Assembly (NCBI RefSeq): GCF_005771675.1
Contig: NZ_VAJM01000008.1
Span: 1 to 64,000, forward strand
Reading direction: 5' to 3'
Source: Hymenobacter jeollabukensis
GTDB taxonomy: Bacteria; Bacteroidota; Bacteroidia; Cytophagales; Hymenobacteraceae
DNA length: 64,000 nucleotides
Part shown: positions 8,939 to 16,632 of the stretch, piece by piece
Layout: the number at the start of each line of letters is the position of its first letter
How positions within the stretch are numbered: the first letter of the stretch is position 1
The notes under the pieces: model-generated
The model's input: the letters and a program-made list of their open reading frames with translations, nothing else
The model's database searches: none
What the model was told of the DNA's origin: nothing
Made by a program: the position numbers and the translations under genes

Positions 8939-9487
8939 CTACCGGCCGCTCAGCAGCCGGGCTACCTGCGCCTGCAGGTCGGCCAGCGAGCCGTCGTTGC
9001 GCAGCACCGCGTCGTAGTGCGCGTAGTCGTCGAGGGCGGTTTCGGAGGGGTGGTTGTCGTCGCGGGTGCCGTCGCCGCGCTGGTGCAGCGGGTCGCCCTC
9101 CACGCGCCAGATCAGCCCGCCGCGGGCGCGCAGCGTGTCGGCTTCGTCGGGGAAGCGCAAGTCGGCCACGATGACGGGGTGGTCGGTGGGCAGGTTGGCC
9201 AGCAGCGCCTCAATCCACACCGGCGCGCGCCAGGCGCGCAGGGCCGCGCCCACCTGCTGCAGCAGCTCGCCGCGCGTCAGGTCGTAGGTCGGAATCCGCT
9301 CGGCCTTGCCCGGCTGGGTGTAGTAGGGCGCCGTCGACTCGCCCGCCAGCACCGCGCACACGCCCTTGATGGCGTCGCCGAAGGAGCGGATCTGCCACTC
9401 GCGGCCGGGCTCCAGCTGCTGCACGAGGTGGGCGATGGTGTCTTTGCCGCTGCCGCGGCGGCCGGCCAGGCCAATCAGGTGAATCAT
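8939..9487 (-). CDS. Deoxynucleotide monophosphate kinase-like P-loop protein
   Basis: The 182-residue product begins with a Walker A motif (GLAGRRGSGKDT, residues 6-17). Phage-type dNMP kinase features follow: SFGDAIKGVCAVL, an LLQQVGAALRAW helix, and VIVADLRFPDEAD with an acidic residue for Mg/phosphate chemistry. A lid-like segment (DGTRDDNHPSE) carries conserved Arg/Asp. The expected reaction is ATP-dependent phosphorylation of deoxynucleoside monophosphates. The ATG is chosen because it begins two residues before the first beta strand. The gene is divergent from a RecE-like nuclease gene (144 bp apart); both types are common in phages, yet no other phage gene is visible nearby. Confidence 0.75.
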   Translation of the reverse strand: MIHLIGLAGRRGSGKDTIAHLVQQLEPGREWQIRSFGDAIKGVCAVLAGESTAPYYTQPGKAERIPTYDLTRGELLQQVGAALRAWRAPVWIEALLANLPTDHPVIVADLRFPDEADTLRARGGLIWRVEGDPLHQRGDGTRDDNHPSETALDDYAHYDAVLRNDGSLADLQAQVARLLSGR

Positions 9488-9631
9488 GGGGCGCAGGTTT
9501 TGGACTGATTTTTCGGCAAACAAAGCGGCAAAGTTGCGGCTTTCAGACAAACCGCCCCGCGCCCGGCCGCGGGCGCCGCGCCGCGCCCCCAACAACCCGG
9601 CCGCTCCCGCCGTAGTACATTGCGCTACGCT

Positions 9632-10384
9632 ATGTCCGACACCACCCCGCCTGCTCCCTGGCGCCGCCCCGATCTGCTGCGCCTTTCCTACGACGACTAC
9701 CGCGCCCTGCCCGCCATTGCCAACTCGGACCTCTCGCGGCTGCGCGACGCGCTGAATGGCCGGCCGCGGCGCGAATCCAGCGCCTCCTCAGCCCTGAGCT
9801 TCGGCACGGCCTTCCACACGGCTTTGCTCGAACCCGAGCAGTACGTGCCCAGCTACCCGGCCGTCAACGATACCTTGGTGTGGTGGCTGGTGGAAGGCGT
9901 GCGCATGCGCGACGACCTGCGCGAAATGCTCGACCACGGCGTGGCCGAGCCCAGCTGCCTCTTCACCGAGCCCACCACCGGTACCATGTGCAAGCTGCGC
10001 GCCGACCTGGTCGTCGACGTGCCCGGGCAGCCCTACACCATCATCGATTTCAAAACCACCCTGGCGCGCGACTACGAGCATTTCGTGGCCCAGTGCTCGG
10101 GCTACGACTACGACCGGCAGGCCGCCTTTTACCTCGACGCGCTGCACGCCGACCGGTTTTTGCTGGTGGGCGTGCAGAAGCAGCCCCCGCACCACCTGTT
10201 CGTCTACGAAGTGCCGCCGCACATGCTGGCGGAAGGCCGGGCCAAGTACCTGCGCCTGCTGCGCCTGCTCGACCCCTCGAAGCTGCCCGGCTACCTCGAC
10301 CCGGTCGTGCGCGACGTGGTGCTCGACCTGGGCCACACCCCGCCCGAGCAGGAGGATGACACCCCGGCACCGGCCGCTGAGTAA
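9632..10384 (+). CDS. RecE/exodeoxyribonuclease VIII-like PD-(D/E)XK nuclease
   Basis: The 250-residue product has the N-terminal [17 protein letters not shown] signature of phage-derived RecE-like nucleases (DUF3799 type), followed by [13 protein letters not shown]. The catalytic core shows KLRADLVVD and TIIDFKTT, matching the D...DxK pattern of the PD-(D/E)XK fold, then a [12 protein letters not shown] helix with the conserved Gln. Family members degrade duplex DNA for recombination. It is divergent from the dNMP kinase-like gene. No RecT-like annealing partner is seen in the window. The ATG at this position is preferred over an upstream TTG that adds four residues. Confidence 0.78.
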   Translation: MSDTTPPAPWRRPDLLRLSYDDYRALPAIANSDLSRLRDALNGRPRRESSASSALSFGTAFHTALLEPEQYVPSYPAVNDTLVWWLVEGVRMRDDLREMLDHGVAEPSCLFTEPTTGTMCKLRADLVVDVPGQPYTIIDFKTTLARDYEHFVAQCSGYDYDRQAAFYLDALHADRFLLVGVQKQPPHHLFVYEVPPHMLAEGRAKYLRLLRLLDPSKLPGYLDPVVRDVVLDLGHTPPEQEDDTPAPAAE

Positions 10385-10460
10385 ACGCGGGTTTTTTCGC
10401 TTTTTCCTGCGTATTTGCCCCGGCACACTCACCATTTCACAATCTCACCATCTCACCGCC

Positions 10461-11210
10461 ATGCTGAAGCGAGATTTTCTGAAGAACAGCCTGCTGGCCG
10501 TGGTCGGCGCCGTTATCAGCCCGGCCGTGCTGGCCGCCGCCCACGAGGAAAAGCTGCTGCGCGAAGCCCGCGCCATGCCCATGGCCGACGGCCCCTTCAC
10601 CCTGCCGCCGCTGCCCTACGCCTTCAATGCCCTGGAGCCGCACATCGACGCGCGGACGATGGAAATCCACCACGACGCCCACCACAAAACCTACGTCTCG
10701 AAGCTGAACGAGGCCGTGGCGGGCAAGCCGGAGGAAAAGATGAGCCTGGCCCAGCTGCTGGCCTCCGCCAGCAAGCAGCCCGACGCCATCCGCAACAACG
10801 CCGGCGGCCATTGGAACCACTCCTTCTTCTGGCAGCTGCTGGCCCAGAAGGGCGGCGGGCAGCCCTCGGGCACCCTGGCCGCGGCCATTACCAAGGACTT
10901 TGGCTCGTTCGATAAGTTCAAGGAGGAATTCGCCAAAGCCGCCACCGGCCGCTTCGGCTCGGGCTGGGCCTGGCTGATTCACGACGCCAAGGCCGGCAAG
11001 CTGGCCATTACCAGCACCCCCAACCAGGACAACCCGCTGATGGACGTGGCCGGCATGCAGCGCGGCACCCCGCTCATCGGCCTCGACGTGTGGGAGCACG
11101 CCTACTACCTCAAGTACCAGAACAAGCGCCCCGACTACGTGGCCGCCTTCTGGAACGTGGTGAACTGGTCGGAAGCCGGCAAGCGCTACGACGCGGCCCT
11201 GAAAGGCTAA
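10461..11210 (+). CDS. sodA: Exported Fe/Mn superoxide dismutase, Mn-type
   Basis: The 249-residue product has an N-terminal signal-like segment ([20 protein letters not shown], cleavage near AAAH), then a full SOD domain from about residue 46. Metal ligands align as H70 (MEIHHDAHH), H120 ([10 protein letters not shown]), D209 and H213 ([10 protein letters not shown]). Q189 in TPNQDNP sits where Mn enzymes carry their outer-sphere Gln, so Mn or cambialistic use is expected. It converts superoxide to peroxide and oxygen. The leader suggests a periplasmic or membrane-anchored enzyme, unlike the usual cytoplasmic form. The upstream in-frame extension has no start better placed for a leader. Confidence 0.92.
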   Translation: MLKRDFLKNSLLAVVGAVISPAVLAAAHEEKLLREARAMPMADGPFTLPPLPYAFNALEPHIDARTMEIHHDAHHKTYVSKLNEAVAGKPEEKMSLAQLLASASKQPDAIRNNAGGHWNHSFFWQLLAQKGGGQPSGTLAAAITKDFGSFDKFKEEFAKAATGRFGSGWAWLIHDAKAGKLAITSTPNQDNPLMDVAGMQRGTPLIGLDVWEHAYYLKYQNKRPDYVAAFWNVVNWSEAGKRYDAALKG

Positions 11211-11219
11211 GCCGCCCGC

Positions 11220-11263
11220 GCACCCCCTGTTTCGGTCGTTCCGATGACCGAAACAGGGGGTGC
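11220..11263. repeat. 18-bp perfect palindrome, terminator-like
   Basis: An 18-bp perfect stem with an 8-nt loop (GTTCCGAT) begins 10 bp after the SOD stop. The left arm includes CCCCCTGTTTCGGTC and the right arm GACCGAAACAGGGGG. It lacks a clear T-run but is well placed to end or protect the SOD transcript. It shares the GACCRAAA motif with the longer palindrome at 11347. Confidence 0.85.
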
Positions 11264-11346
11264 AATGACCAAAACGGCGAAAGCGACGACCGGAATACTG
11301 ATCGGAATGACCGTTTCGGCGGTAACAATGACTGAAATGGTCATTC

Positions 11347-11409
11347 CGAAGACCAAAACAGCGGTAGTAATGACCAAAATGGTCGTTGCTACCGCTGTTT
11401 TGGTCTTTG
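11347..11409. repeat. 63-nt near-continuous palindrome
   Basis: A perfect 19-bp arm pair (11349-11367 and 11389-11407; GACCAAAACAGCGGTAG and complement) encloses a smaller palindrome (GACCA AAA TGGTC, 11372-11384). With G-U pairs the whole element folds into one hairpin of about 30 bp with a 3-nt loop. It lies between the convergent SOD and PepSY genes. The stretch between the two palindromes repeats short variants of AATGACC and GACCRAAA. Confidence 0.85.
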
Positions 11410-11434
11410 CCAGCGCTGAATTGGCGCTTTCCAG

Positions 11435-13003
11435 CTAGTGCTTCACCTTCACGAACAGCCATAAGCCCAGCAGCGACACGGCCAGCACGCCGGCGGCGGC
11501 CAGCATGGTAATGGCGTCGCGGATGTTTTTGCCCAGGCTGCCCACGGCGTGGTACTTGTGCAGAAAGGCGAAGCTCAGCCCCTCGTAGCGGTCCAGGTTG
11601 TCGACGCGGGCGGCCAAGCGGCCGGTGGCGGGCTCTACGTAGAGCGTGGTTTGGCTCGGGGTGCGCAGGACCACTTTCACCACCGGCAGGCGCTTGTTGA
11701 TGAAGCCGTACTCGCCCTCGAAGTGGTCGACCAGCGCGGTTTGCTCAATGGCGGGCGTGGCGGCATAGGGGCCGGCGGCCTGCTGGAAAAAGCGCGTGGC
11801 CAGGAAGCGGGCGTGCCGCTCGGCGCCCTCGAGCAGCAATTGGCCGGTGCTGGCGCGGTAGTAGCTGATGGGCGCGGCGCTCACGACTTCCACGGGCTGG
11901 CCGGTGCTGGCGCCGGTGGGTTTGCCGTTTGTGTGGTCGGCGTCCTCAGCGGGCAGCTGAAATACCTGGTAGTACAGCTCGCCGTCGAATTCGGCCAGGG
12001 CCACGTTCTGCACCCGCGCCCAATCAAGCGGCAGCTGGGTGAGGTCGACGGCGAGGCGGTCGGCGGCCAGGATGGGGGCGTGCTGGTAGCGCAGCCGCTC
12101 GTCGGGGTGCAGCTTCAGGTACACGTGAAAGGCCCCGCTGCTGGCGAAGGTGAGCGTGACCAGGGCCACGGCCAAACCCACGGCGCGGTGGTATTTCCGT
12201 AGCCAGCCGACTTTATCCGCCGCGTTGCGCGGCCGGCGGAAGCGGCCCCACATGAAGCCGTAAATCACCAGCCCGCTCACCGCCGAGCCGATGATGATGG
12301 TCAACAGCGCGAGCATCAGCAGCACGCGCACGGTGTTGCTGCCGCTGAGCCATTCCACCCAGCTCCAACTGTGCAGCGCGTCGAACGAGCGGATGAAGGC
12401 GGCGCGGGTCGCGTTGTTGAACGTGGCCAGCCGGGCGGGCATGGTCTCCACGTACACCGTCAGCCCATCGGGCCGCTCGAAAGTAACTTTCCACACCGGC
12501 AGCAGGCGGTTCACGAACTTGTACTCGGCGTCGAATCGGGTCAGCCGCTCGGCGCGGCGGATGCCGGTCGTGGAATCCTGGGCGAAGTAGCGGGCCAGCT
12601 GCTCGGCGTACTGGCGGTCGGCGTCGGCGGGCAGGGCGGCGCCGCTGGTGGCGTTGAAGTAGCGCGGCCGGGCCGTGGGGCCATCAATGAGTAGCTGGTA
12701 GGCCGGCTGGCCCCGCCAGCGCACCAGGCGCACGTTGCGCAGCTGCGTCAGGTTGTGTTGCCGCAGCACCTGCGTCAGCGGCAGGGCCGGGCGAGGGGCC
12801 GGCAGCGGGGGCAGGGCCTCGCGGGCAATCTTGGGCCGCAGCCAGTTGCTCATCAGTGGGTGCAGCAGCCCGCTGAGCGTCCAGCAGATAACGGGCAGCA
12901 CCGTGATAAGGCCGATGACGCGGTGCCAGCGGTACATGTGGCGCTGCACGGATTGGCGAATAGTGCCGCGCCGCGCTGGCGCGGTTTGATCGAGGGTTTG
13001 CAT
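11435..13003 (-). CDS. PepSY-domain inner-membrane protein (reductase-like)
   Basis: The 522-residue product has four predicted membrane segments: residues about 28-47 (VIGLITVLPVICWTLSGLL), 225-247 (LLMLALLTIIIGSAVSGLVI), 272-293 (AVGLAVALVTLTFASSGAF) and the C-terminus (AAAGVLAVSLLGLWLF). PepSY-type periplasmic modules lie between them, with histidines in MYRWHRVIG, HSWSW, YHRAVG and HKYHAVG. This is the PepSY_TM layout found beside siderophore or haem receptors in Bacteroidota and thought to reduce imported ferric chelates. It follows the TonB-dependent receptor gene on the minus strand, with a dispersed palindrome in between. The ATG was placed after the receptor-proximal repeat. Confidence 0.85.
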   Translation of the reverse strand: MQTLDQTAPARRGTIRQSVQRHMYRWHRVIGLITVLPVICWTLSGLLHPLMSNWLRPKIAREALPPLPAPRPALPLTQVLRQHNLTQLRNVRLVRWRGQPAYQLLIDGPTARPRYFNATSGAALPADADRQYAEQLARYFAQDSTTGIRRAERLTRFDAEYKFVNRLLPVWKVTFERPDGLTVYVETMPARLATFNNATRAAFIRSFDALHSWSWVEWLSGSNTVRVLLMLALLTIIIGSAVSGLVIYGFMWGRFRRPRNAADKVGWLRKYHRAVGLAVALVTLTFASSGAFHVYLKLHPDERLRYQHAPILAADRLAVDLTQLPLDWARVQNVALAEFDGELYYQVFQLPAEDADHTNGKPTGASTGQPVEVVSAAPISYYRASTGQLLLEGAERHARFLATRFFQQAAGPYAATPAIEQTALVDHFEGEYGFINKRLPVVKVVLRTPSQTTLYVEPATGRLAARVDNLDRYEGLSFAFLHKYHAVGSLGKNIRDAITMLAAAGVLAVSLLGLWLFVKVKH

Positions 13004-13053
13004 AGAGGTTGGAAGGCCGAAGCGGCAGGTAGACAAAGCTTATTGCTCCAGGC

Positions 13054-13161
13054 CGTCATGTAGAGCAAAGTCGAGACATCTCGCTGGATAGTATTCTGCT
13101 CGTTGAGGTTACTATCCGGCGTCAGCACGCAAGATTCCTCGACAAGCTCGGAATGACGTTC
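13054..13161. repeat. Dispersed palindromic element, copy B (mixed-arm type)
   Basis: The left end reads CGTCATGTAGAGCAAAGTCG and the right end GACAAGCTCGGAATGACG, so the arms belong to different subtypes (GTCATG and GTCATTCC). The centre holds a second inverted repeat (GGATAGTA / TACTATCC) followed by GGCGTCAGCACGC, shared with other copies. It lies between the receptor and PepSY genes. Confidence 0.8.
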
Positions 13162-13175
13162 GGGATACCCGGCCG

Positions 13176-15581
13176 CTATTTCTTACCGATGAAATTGTAC
13201 TGCACGCCCGCCGATACCGTGCGCGGGGCGCCGGGCGTGTAGGTGGTGCGGTCGGTGCGGGCGTTGCCGCGGGTGGCGGCGTTGGCGTACAGCTCGTCGG
13301 TCAGGTTTAGCACGTTCACGAAGACTTCCACCGTTTCGCGCCAGCTGTAGCCGGCGCGGGCGTTGAGCAAACTCACGCCGCGGGCCCCGAACAGGGTCCG
13401 GTCGTCGTAGCGCACGCGCTCCACCTGGTCCTGGTACCAGGGGCCGATGCGCTGGTACTCCACCGCCGCGCGCAGGCCCGGCAGCCAGCGGGGCTTGTAG
13501 GTCAGCTCGGCGTTGGCCACCCAGCGCGGGGCCTGGGGCATGTCCTTGCCGTTCACGTTCTGCACCGCGTCGCTGGCGTTGGTGCTGAGCACGAACCGCT
13601 CGAAGCGGTGCGCCGCGTTGGTGCCGCCGACGCGGAAAAACAGCTCCGCGGTGGGCTTCCAGGTCAGGCCGTACTCCACGCCCCTGTGTCGGGTTTTGCC
13701 CGCGCTCTGGTAGTCGGTGGAACCATCGGGCTGGCGGATGCTCAGCAACTCGTTGCGCCCGTCGAGCTGGTACAGGGCCACGTCGACGTACACCTTGCCC
13801 GCCATCAACGAGGCCCAGCCGCCGACCTCGTGGTTGCTGAAGCGGGCGGGCGTCAGGTTGTAGTAGAAATCGGCCGGCACGCTCACGCCGCCGGTCGTCA
13901 CGCCGGTGCCGGGGCGCTTGCGGAAGATGGAGGTGAGGCCCGGCGGCGCGAAGCCCCGCGAGTAGTTGGCGTACAGCCCACGGCCGTGGCCCAGGTCGTA
14001 GGTCAGCCCGATTTTGGGCGTAGCCTGCTGGTAGGCCTTTGTGCCCCGCGACTGATCCAGCCGGTTCTGGTAGTCAAACGACATCCGATCAAAGCGCCCG
14101 CCCAGCGTCACTTGCAGGCGGCGCAGCGGGTGCACATCGAGCTGGGTGTACACGGCCGAGCTGACGAGGTCGGTGGCGTAGTCGGCAATGGGTAAATCGG
14201 GCCGGTCGGCGGTGATGGTGTAGCGCTCCACCGACTTGCCGCCGGGCCGCAGCTGGGCCGCTAGGTCGATCTGGTGGGCGTCGTAGCGGGTGGGGGAGTA
14301 GTCGAGGCTGGCGCCGGCCAGCAGGCGCGAGTCCAGCCACTGCCAGCGCAGGCTGTGCTGGGCCAGCAGCCCGTAGCTGCGGAAGCGGCTCACGTTCACC
14401 TCCCCGCGGGCCTTATTGGGGTCGTTGGTGGCCGAAGCGGTGGGGTTCCAGCGGATGCCATAGCTCGGATTCTGGCCCAGCGCGTTGTCGCGGAAGTAGC
14501 TGGTGAGCGAAGTCGACTGCCGCTCCGACCACTGTTGCTCAGCCGTGAGGCGGGCGCGCAGGGCGTAGGCCTTGCGGTAGGTGAAGTCGGAGGTGCTGGA
14601 ATACTCGCGCCGGTAGTAGGCCACGCTGTCCACCGCGCTGCTGGTCTGCGAGTCGTAGTCATTCACCGAGCCGGCCGCCGTCAGCCGCAGCTGCTGGCTC
14701 AGCGCGTACTCCACCCGGGCGTTCAAGGAGGCCTTGTTGTAGTCCGACGACGCCAGCCAACTGTTGCGCTGCCGGGCCACGTAGCCGCTCACGAAGGCCC
14801 CGAGCTTCGCGGTAATCATGCCCCCGCCCGCAGCCTGCGCGCGGCGGTAGCCGTACTGGTCGCCCTGCACACCGATGCTGGCGGTGGGCACGCTGGTGGG
14901 CCGCTTGGTCAGCACGTTGAGGGCCCCGCCCACAGCCTCCGGCCCGTAGAGCGAGGAAGCCGGGCCCTTCACCACTTCGATGGAGTTGATGGCCAGCGGG
15001 TTGGTTTCGAGCAGAGCGTTGTGGTTGAACACGCCCATGGGCCGCAGCGGAATGCCGTCTTCCAGGTACAGGAAATAGGCCGCCGTGCCGAAGGGCTGCC
15101 GAATGCCCATGGCGTGCTGCTCGTTGCCGTAGTTGAGCATCACCACGCCCGGCACTTTGTTGACCAGCTCCACCAGCAGGGTGGGCTTGGTGTCCTGAAT
15201 GACGGTCGGCGTGATTTTGCTGATGGCCACCGGCGCGTCGGTGCGCAGCTGGGCCTCGCGCGAGGCCGTCACCACCACCGTCTGCAAGTCCTGCACGGCC
15301 GGCACTAGGGCCACGCGCAGCGGCCCCGGGCCCACGGCCACGGTCTGCGGCTGGTAGCCCACGGCCGTTACCACCAGCTCCGTAGCCGTGGTGGCGAGGT
15401 TGAATTGCCCGCTGGCATCGGTGGCGGTGCCGGTAGCCCCGTCCGGGGTACGCACCGTGGCCCCGACGAGCGGCTCCTTGGTCGTTGCGTCGAAAATGCG
15501 GCCCTGGCAGGCGCGCTGCTGCGCCCGGGCCGCCGGGCCCCCGACGAGGGCCACGAACAGCATTGGTAGTGCTTGTTTCAC
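13176..15581 (-). CDS. TonB-dependent receptor with carboxypeptidase-regulatory N-domain
   Basis: The 801-residue product has a signal peptide (KQALPMLFVALVGGPAARAQ), a CarboxypepD_reg-like domain (about 25-110; EPLVGATVRTPDG), a TonB box-like VVVTASR segment, and a plug (ELVNKVPGVVML, IEVVKGPASSLYGPEAVGG). A 22-strand-type barrel ends VSAGVQYNFIGKK. The plug motif VKGPASxLYGxxAVGG is that of siderophore/metal-chelate receptors. A GTG start is chosen because it adds a Lys before the hydrophobic core; an ATG six codons later is also possible. Upstream on the same strand lies the CNGKC membrane protein and downstream the PepSY protein, so the three form a probable iron or copper acquisition unit. 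Confidence 0.88.
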   Translation of the reverse strand: MKQALPMLFVALVGGPAARAQQRACQGRIFDATTKEPLVGATVRTPDGATGTATDASGQFNLATTATELVVTAVGYQPQTVAVGPGPLRVALVPAVQDLQTVVVTASREAQLRTDAPVAISKITPTVIQDTKPTLLVELVNKVPGVVMLNYGNEQHAMGIRQPFGTAAYFLYLEDGIPLRPMGVFNHNALLETNPLAINSIEVVKGPASSLYGPEAVGGALNVLTKRPTSVPTASIGVQGDQYGYRRAQAAGGGMITAKLGAFVSGYVARQRNSWLASSDYNKASLNARVEYALSQQLRLTAAGSVNDYDSQTSSAVDSVAYYRREYSSTSDFTYRKAYALRARLTAEQQWSERQSTSLTSYFRDNALGQNPSYGIRWNPTASATNDPNKARGEVNVSRFRSYGLLAQHSLRWQWLDSRLLAGASLDYSPTRYDAHQIDLAAQLRPGGKSVERYTITADRPDLPIADYATDLVSSAVYTQLDVHPLRRLQVTLGGRFDRMSFDYQNRLDQSRGTKAYQQATPKIGLTYDLGHGRGLYANYSRGFAPPGLTSIFRKRPGTGVTTGGVSVPADFYYNLTPARFSNHEVGGWASLMAGKVYVDVALYQLDGRNELLSIRQPDGSTDYQSAGKTRHRGVEYGLTWKPTAELFFRVGGTNAAHRFERFVLSTNASDAVQNVNGKDMPQAPRWVANAELTYKPRWLPGLRAAVEYQRIGPWYQDQVERVRYDDRTLFGARGVSLLNARAGYSWRETVEVFVNVLNLTDELYANAATRGNARTDRTTYTPGAPRTVSAGVQYNFIGKK

Positions 15582-15688
15582 TGCGTGATAAGCTGATTGG
15601 GGCAGGCCAACGCCGGCGCCGGACGCCACGAACGGCGCCGCGCCGGACCACGCTGGTCCGCCGAATTCCGGGAAAAAACGGGAAGCAA

Positions 15689-16075
15689 TCAGCCCTCCGC
15701 GGGCGGGTAATCGGGGCCAGGCCGGGCCCAGGCGTAGGCGGCTACGCGCAGGGTGGCGTAGCGCGGCGGGGCCGCGGCAAACCAGGCCGGCGCGGCCGGC
15801 AGCAGCGCGGCCGGGGCCGGGCAGGCCAGCACGATGTCTTGGAAGGCCTGCTTGTGGCTGCCCGGCTGCTCTTTGGCCTCGCGGGCGTCGGCGGCTTTCA
15901 GCTGCTTGCGCAGGTGGCACTTGCCGTTGCAGTGCATTTGGGGCTTGTCGCGGTTGATGCAGAGCACCCGCGCCACGTAGTCGCGCTGCAGCCACCAGCT
16001 GGCCACAATGCCCAGGCGCCCGGCGCAGTGCACCGAGAGCGAGCAGAGAAGCAGGATGGCAATGGCCTGGCGCAT
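15689..16075 (-). CDS. Small membrane protein with CNGKC motif
   Basis: The 128-residue product has an N-terminal hydrophobic segment (MRQAIAILLLCSLSVHCAG). A conserved-looking block follows: LCINRDKP, then C49-N-G-K-C53-H54 and RKQLKAA. Two Cys flanking NGK plus an adjacent His could bind metal or haem. Proteins of this shape recur upstream of TonB-dependent receptor genes in Bacteroidota, but I know of no assigned function. The C-terminal half is Ala/Pro-rich and low in complexity, with a second possible hydrophobic stretch. It reads into the receptor gene after 107 bp on the same strand. A role in metal delivery or sensing is inferred from position and the motif. Confidence 0.72.
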   Translation of the reverse strand: MRQAIAILLLCSLSVHCAGRLGIVASWWLQRDYVARVLCINRDKPQMHCNGKCHLRKQLKAADAREAKEQPGSHKQAFQDIVLACPAPAALLPAAPAWFAAAPPRYATLRVAAYAWARPGPDYPPAEG

Positions 16076-16296
16076 GCGCGGGGGAAGTCAGGACGACGGA
16101 ACTGGCCGTCTGTTCGAGTCGGCCCCGGCAACGGGTTGCTGCCGGGCTCGATTGAAGCCGCAAAGGAACAACCCGCGGGCCCAAGCGCCAAACCCGGCCC
16201 AGGGTAGCCGAACTGCTAGGCCGGAAAATGCGTAACGATATATCCCATGCGCACACAGGAAATCGGTGGCCCCGGAAAAATTATTTGTCTTGATTT

Positions 16297-16328
16297 TTTG
16301 GTGGCGTAATAATCGGTTCCTATTTTAG
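16297..16328 (+). promoter_or_regulatory. Promoter of the asnA leader
   Basis: TTTG (16297-16300) and TATTTTAG (16321-16328) are separated by 20 bp, close to the Bacteroidota consensus (-33 TTTG, -7 TAnnTTTG). Transcription would start near 16335, about 20 nt before the leader peptide ATG. A weaker candidate lies about 14 bp upstream (TAATAATC). Confidence 0.55.
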
Positions 16329-16355
16329 CCTTCGAAACGCTCCCAAGGCACCCTC

Positions 16356-16433
16356 ATGCGTCAGTTCGCCAACAGCCTCAATAACCAGAATCGGAACAAT
16401 AATCTGTTCCGAGATGGAAGGCTATTGGTCTGA
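16356..16433 (+). CDS. Asn-rich leader peptide of the asnA attenuator
   Basis: A 25-codon frame with seven Asn codons (at 16371, 16380, 16383, 16389, 16395, 16398 and 16401) reads MRQFANSLNNQNRNNN and then LFRDGRLLV before TGA at 16431. Four of the seven Asn codons fall within the last 15 nt of the Asn-rich block, where a ribosome short of Asn-tRNA would stall. The downstream gene makes asparagine, which fits the classic rule for leader-peptide attenuation. The frame is far too biased for chance in a GC-rich genome. It is too short for usual gene callers. Confidence 0.85.
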   Translation: MRQFANSLNNQNRNNNLFRDGRLLV

Positions 16434-16490
16434 TTGGCAGACTCCTAATCAACTGTTGATTTTGTAAGCCTTCCGTTTTTCGGAAGGCTT
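16391..16490 (+). promoter_or_regulatory. Attenuator: alternating hairpins between leader peptide and asnA
   Basis: Hairpins in order are 16391-16412 (TCGGAACA/TGTTCCGA, perfect, over the Asn codons), 16428-16442 (GTCTG/CAGAC), 16447-16461 (AATCAA/TTGATT) and the terminator 16466-16490. GGAAGGCT at 16416-16423 is exactly complementary to AGCCTTCC at 16467-16474, the left arm of the terminator. Pairing of these two would enclose the two small hairpins and block termination. A ribosome finishing at the stop codon (16431-16433) would cover 16416-16423 and let the terminator form. A ribosome stalled at the Asn codons would leave it free. Confidence 0.75.
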
Positions 16491-16496
16491 TTTTTT
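16466..16496 (+). terminator. Intrinsic terminator in the asnA leader
   Basis: A perfect 10-bp stem (AAGCCTTCCG / CGGAAGGCTT) with a TTTTT loop runs into eight consecutive T's. It lies 33 nt after the leader peptide stop and 137 bp before the asnA ATG, as expected for an attenuator. Confidence 0.92.
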
Positions 16497-16632
16497 CGCC
16501 CCTACGCGCGCATTTCCGGGTTCGTGACACCGAAAAAACAACGGGTTTTTTCGGCCGGGCACAGTCTTGCCAATACTTGGCAAAATCCTAAACGAAAAAC
16601 ACTTTCTCATACCTCCAAAACGCACGTTAATT

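Noticed and set aside
11244-11438. A 64-codon plus-strand frame rich in Met/Thr/Val
   Set aside because: It runs straight through the palindromic motifs and its residues are periodic only because the DNA is; there is no support as a protein.
14659-15651. A 330-codon minus-strand frame overlapping the TonB receptor's N-terminal part
   Set aside because: The receptor frame (13176-15581) carries the plug and CarboxypepD_reg motifs continuously; the other frame is a low-complexity shadow, so no frameshift is needed.
16391-16461. A tRNA or tRNA-like structure in the asnA leader
   Set aside because: The stems do not form a cloverleaf and there is no CCA or T-loop sequence; the Asn-rich reading frame and terminator explain the structure better.
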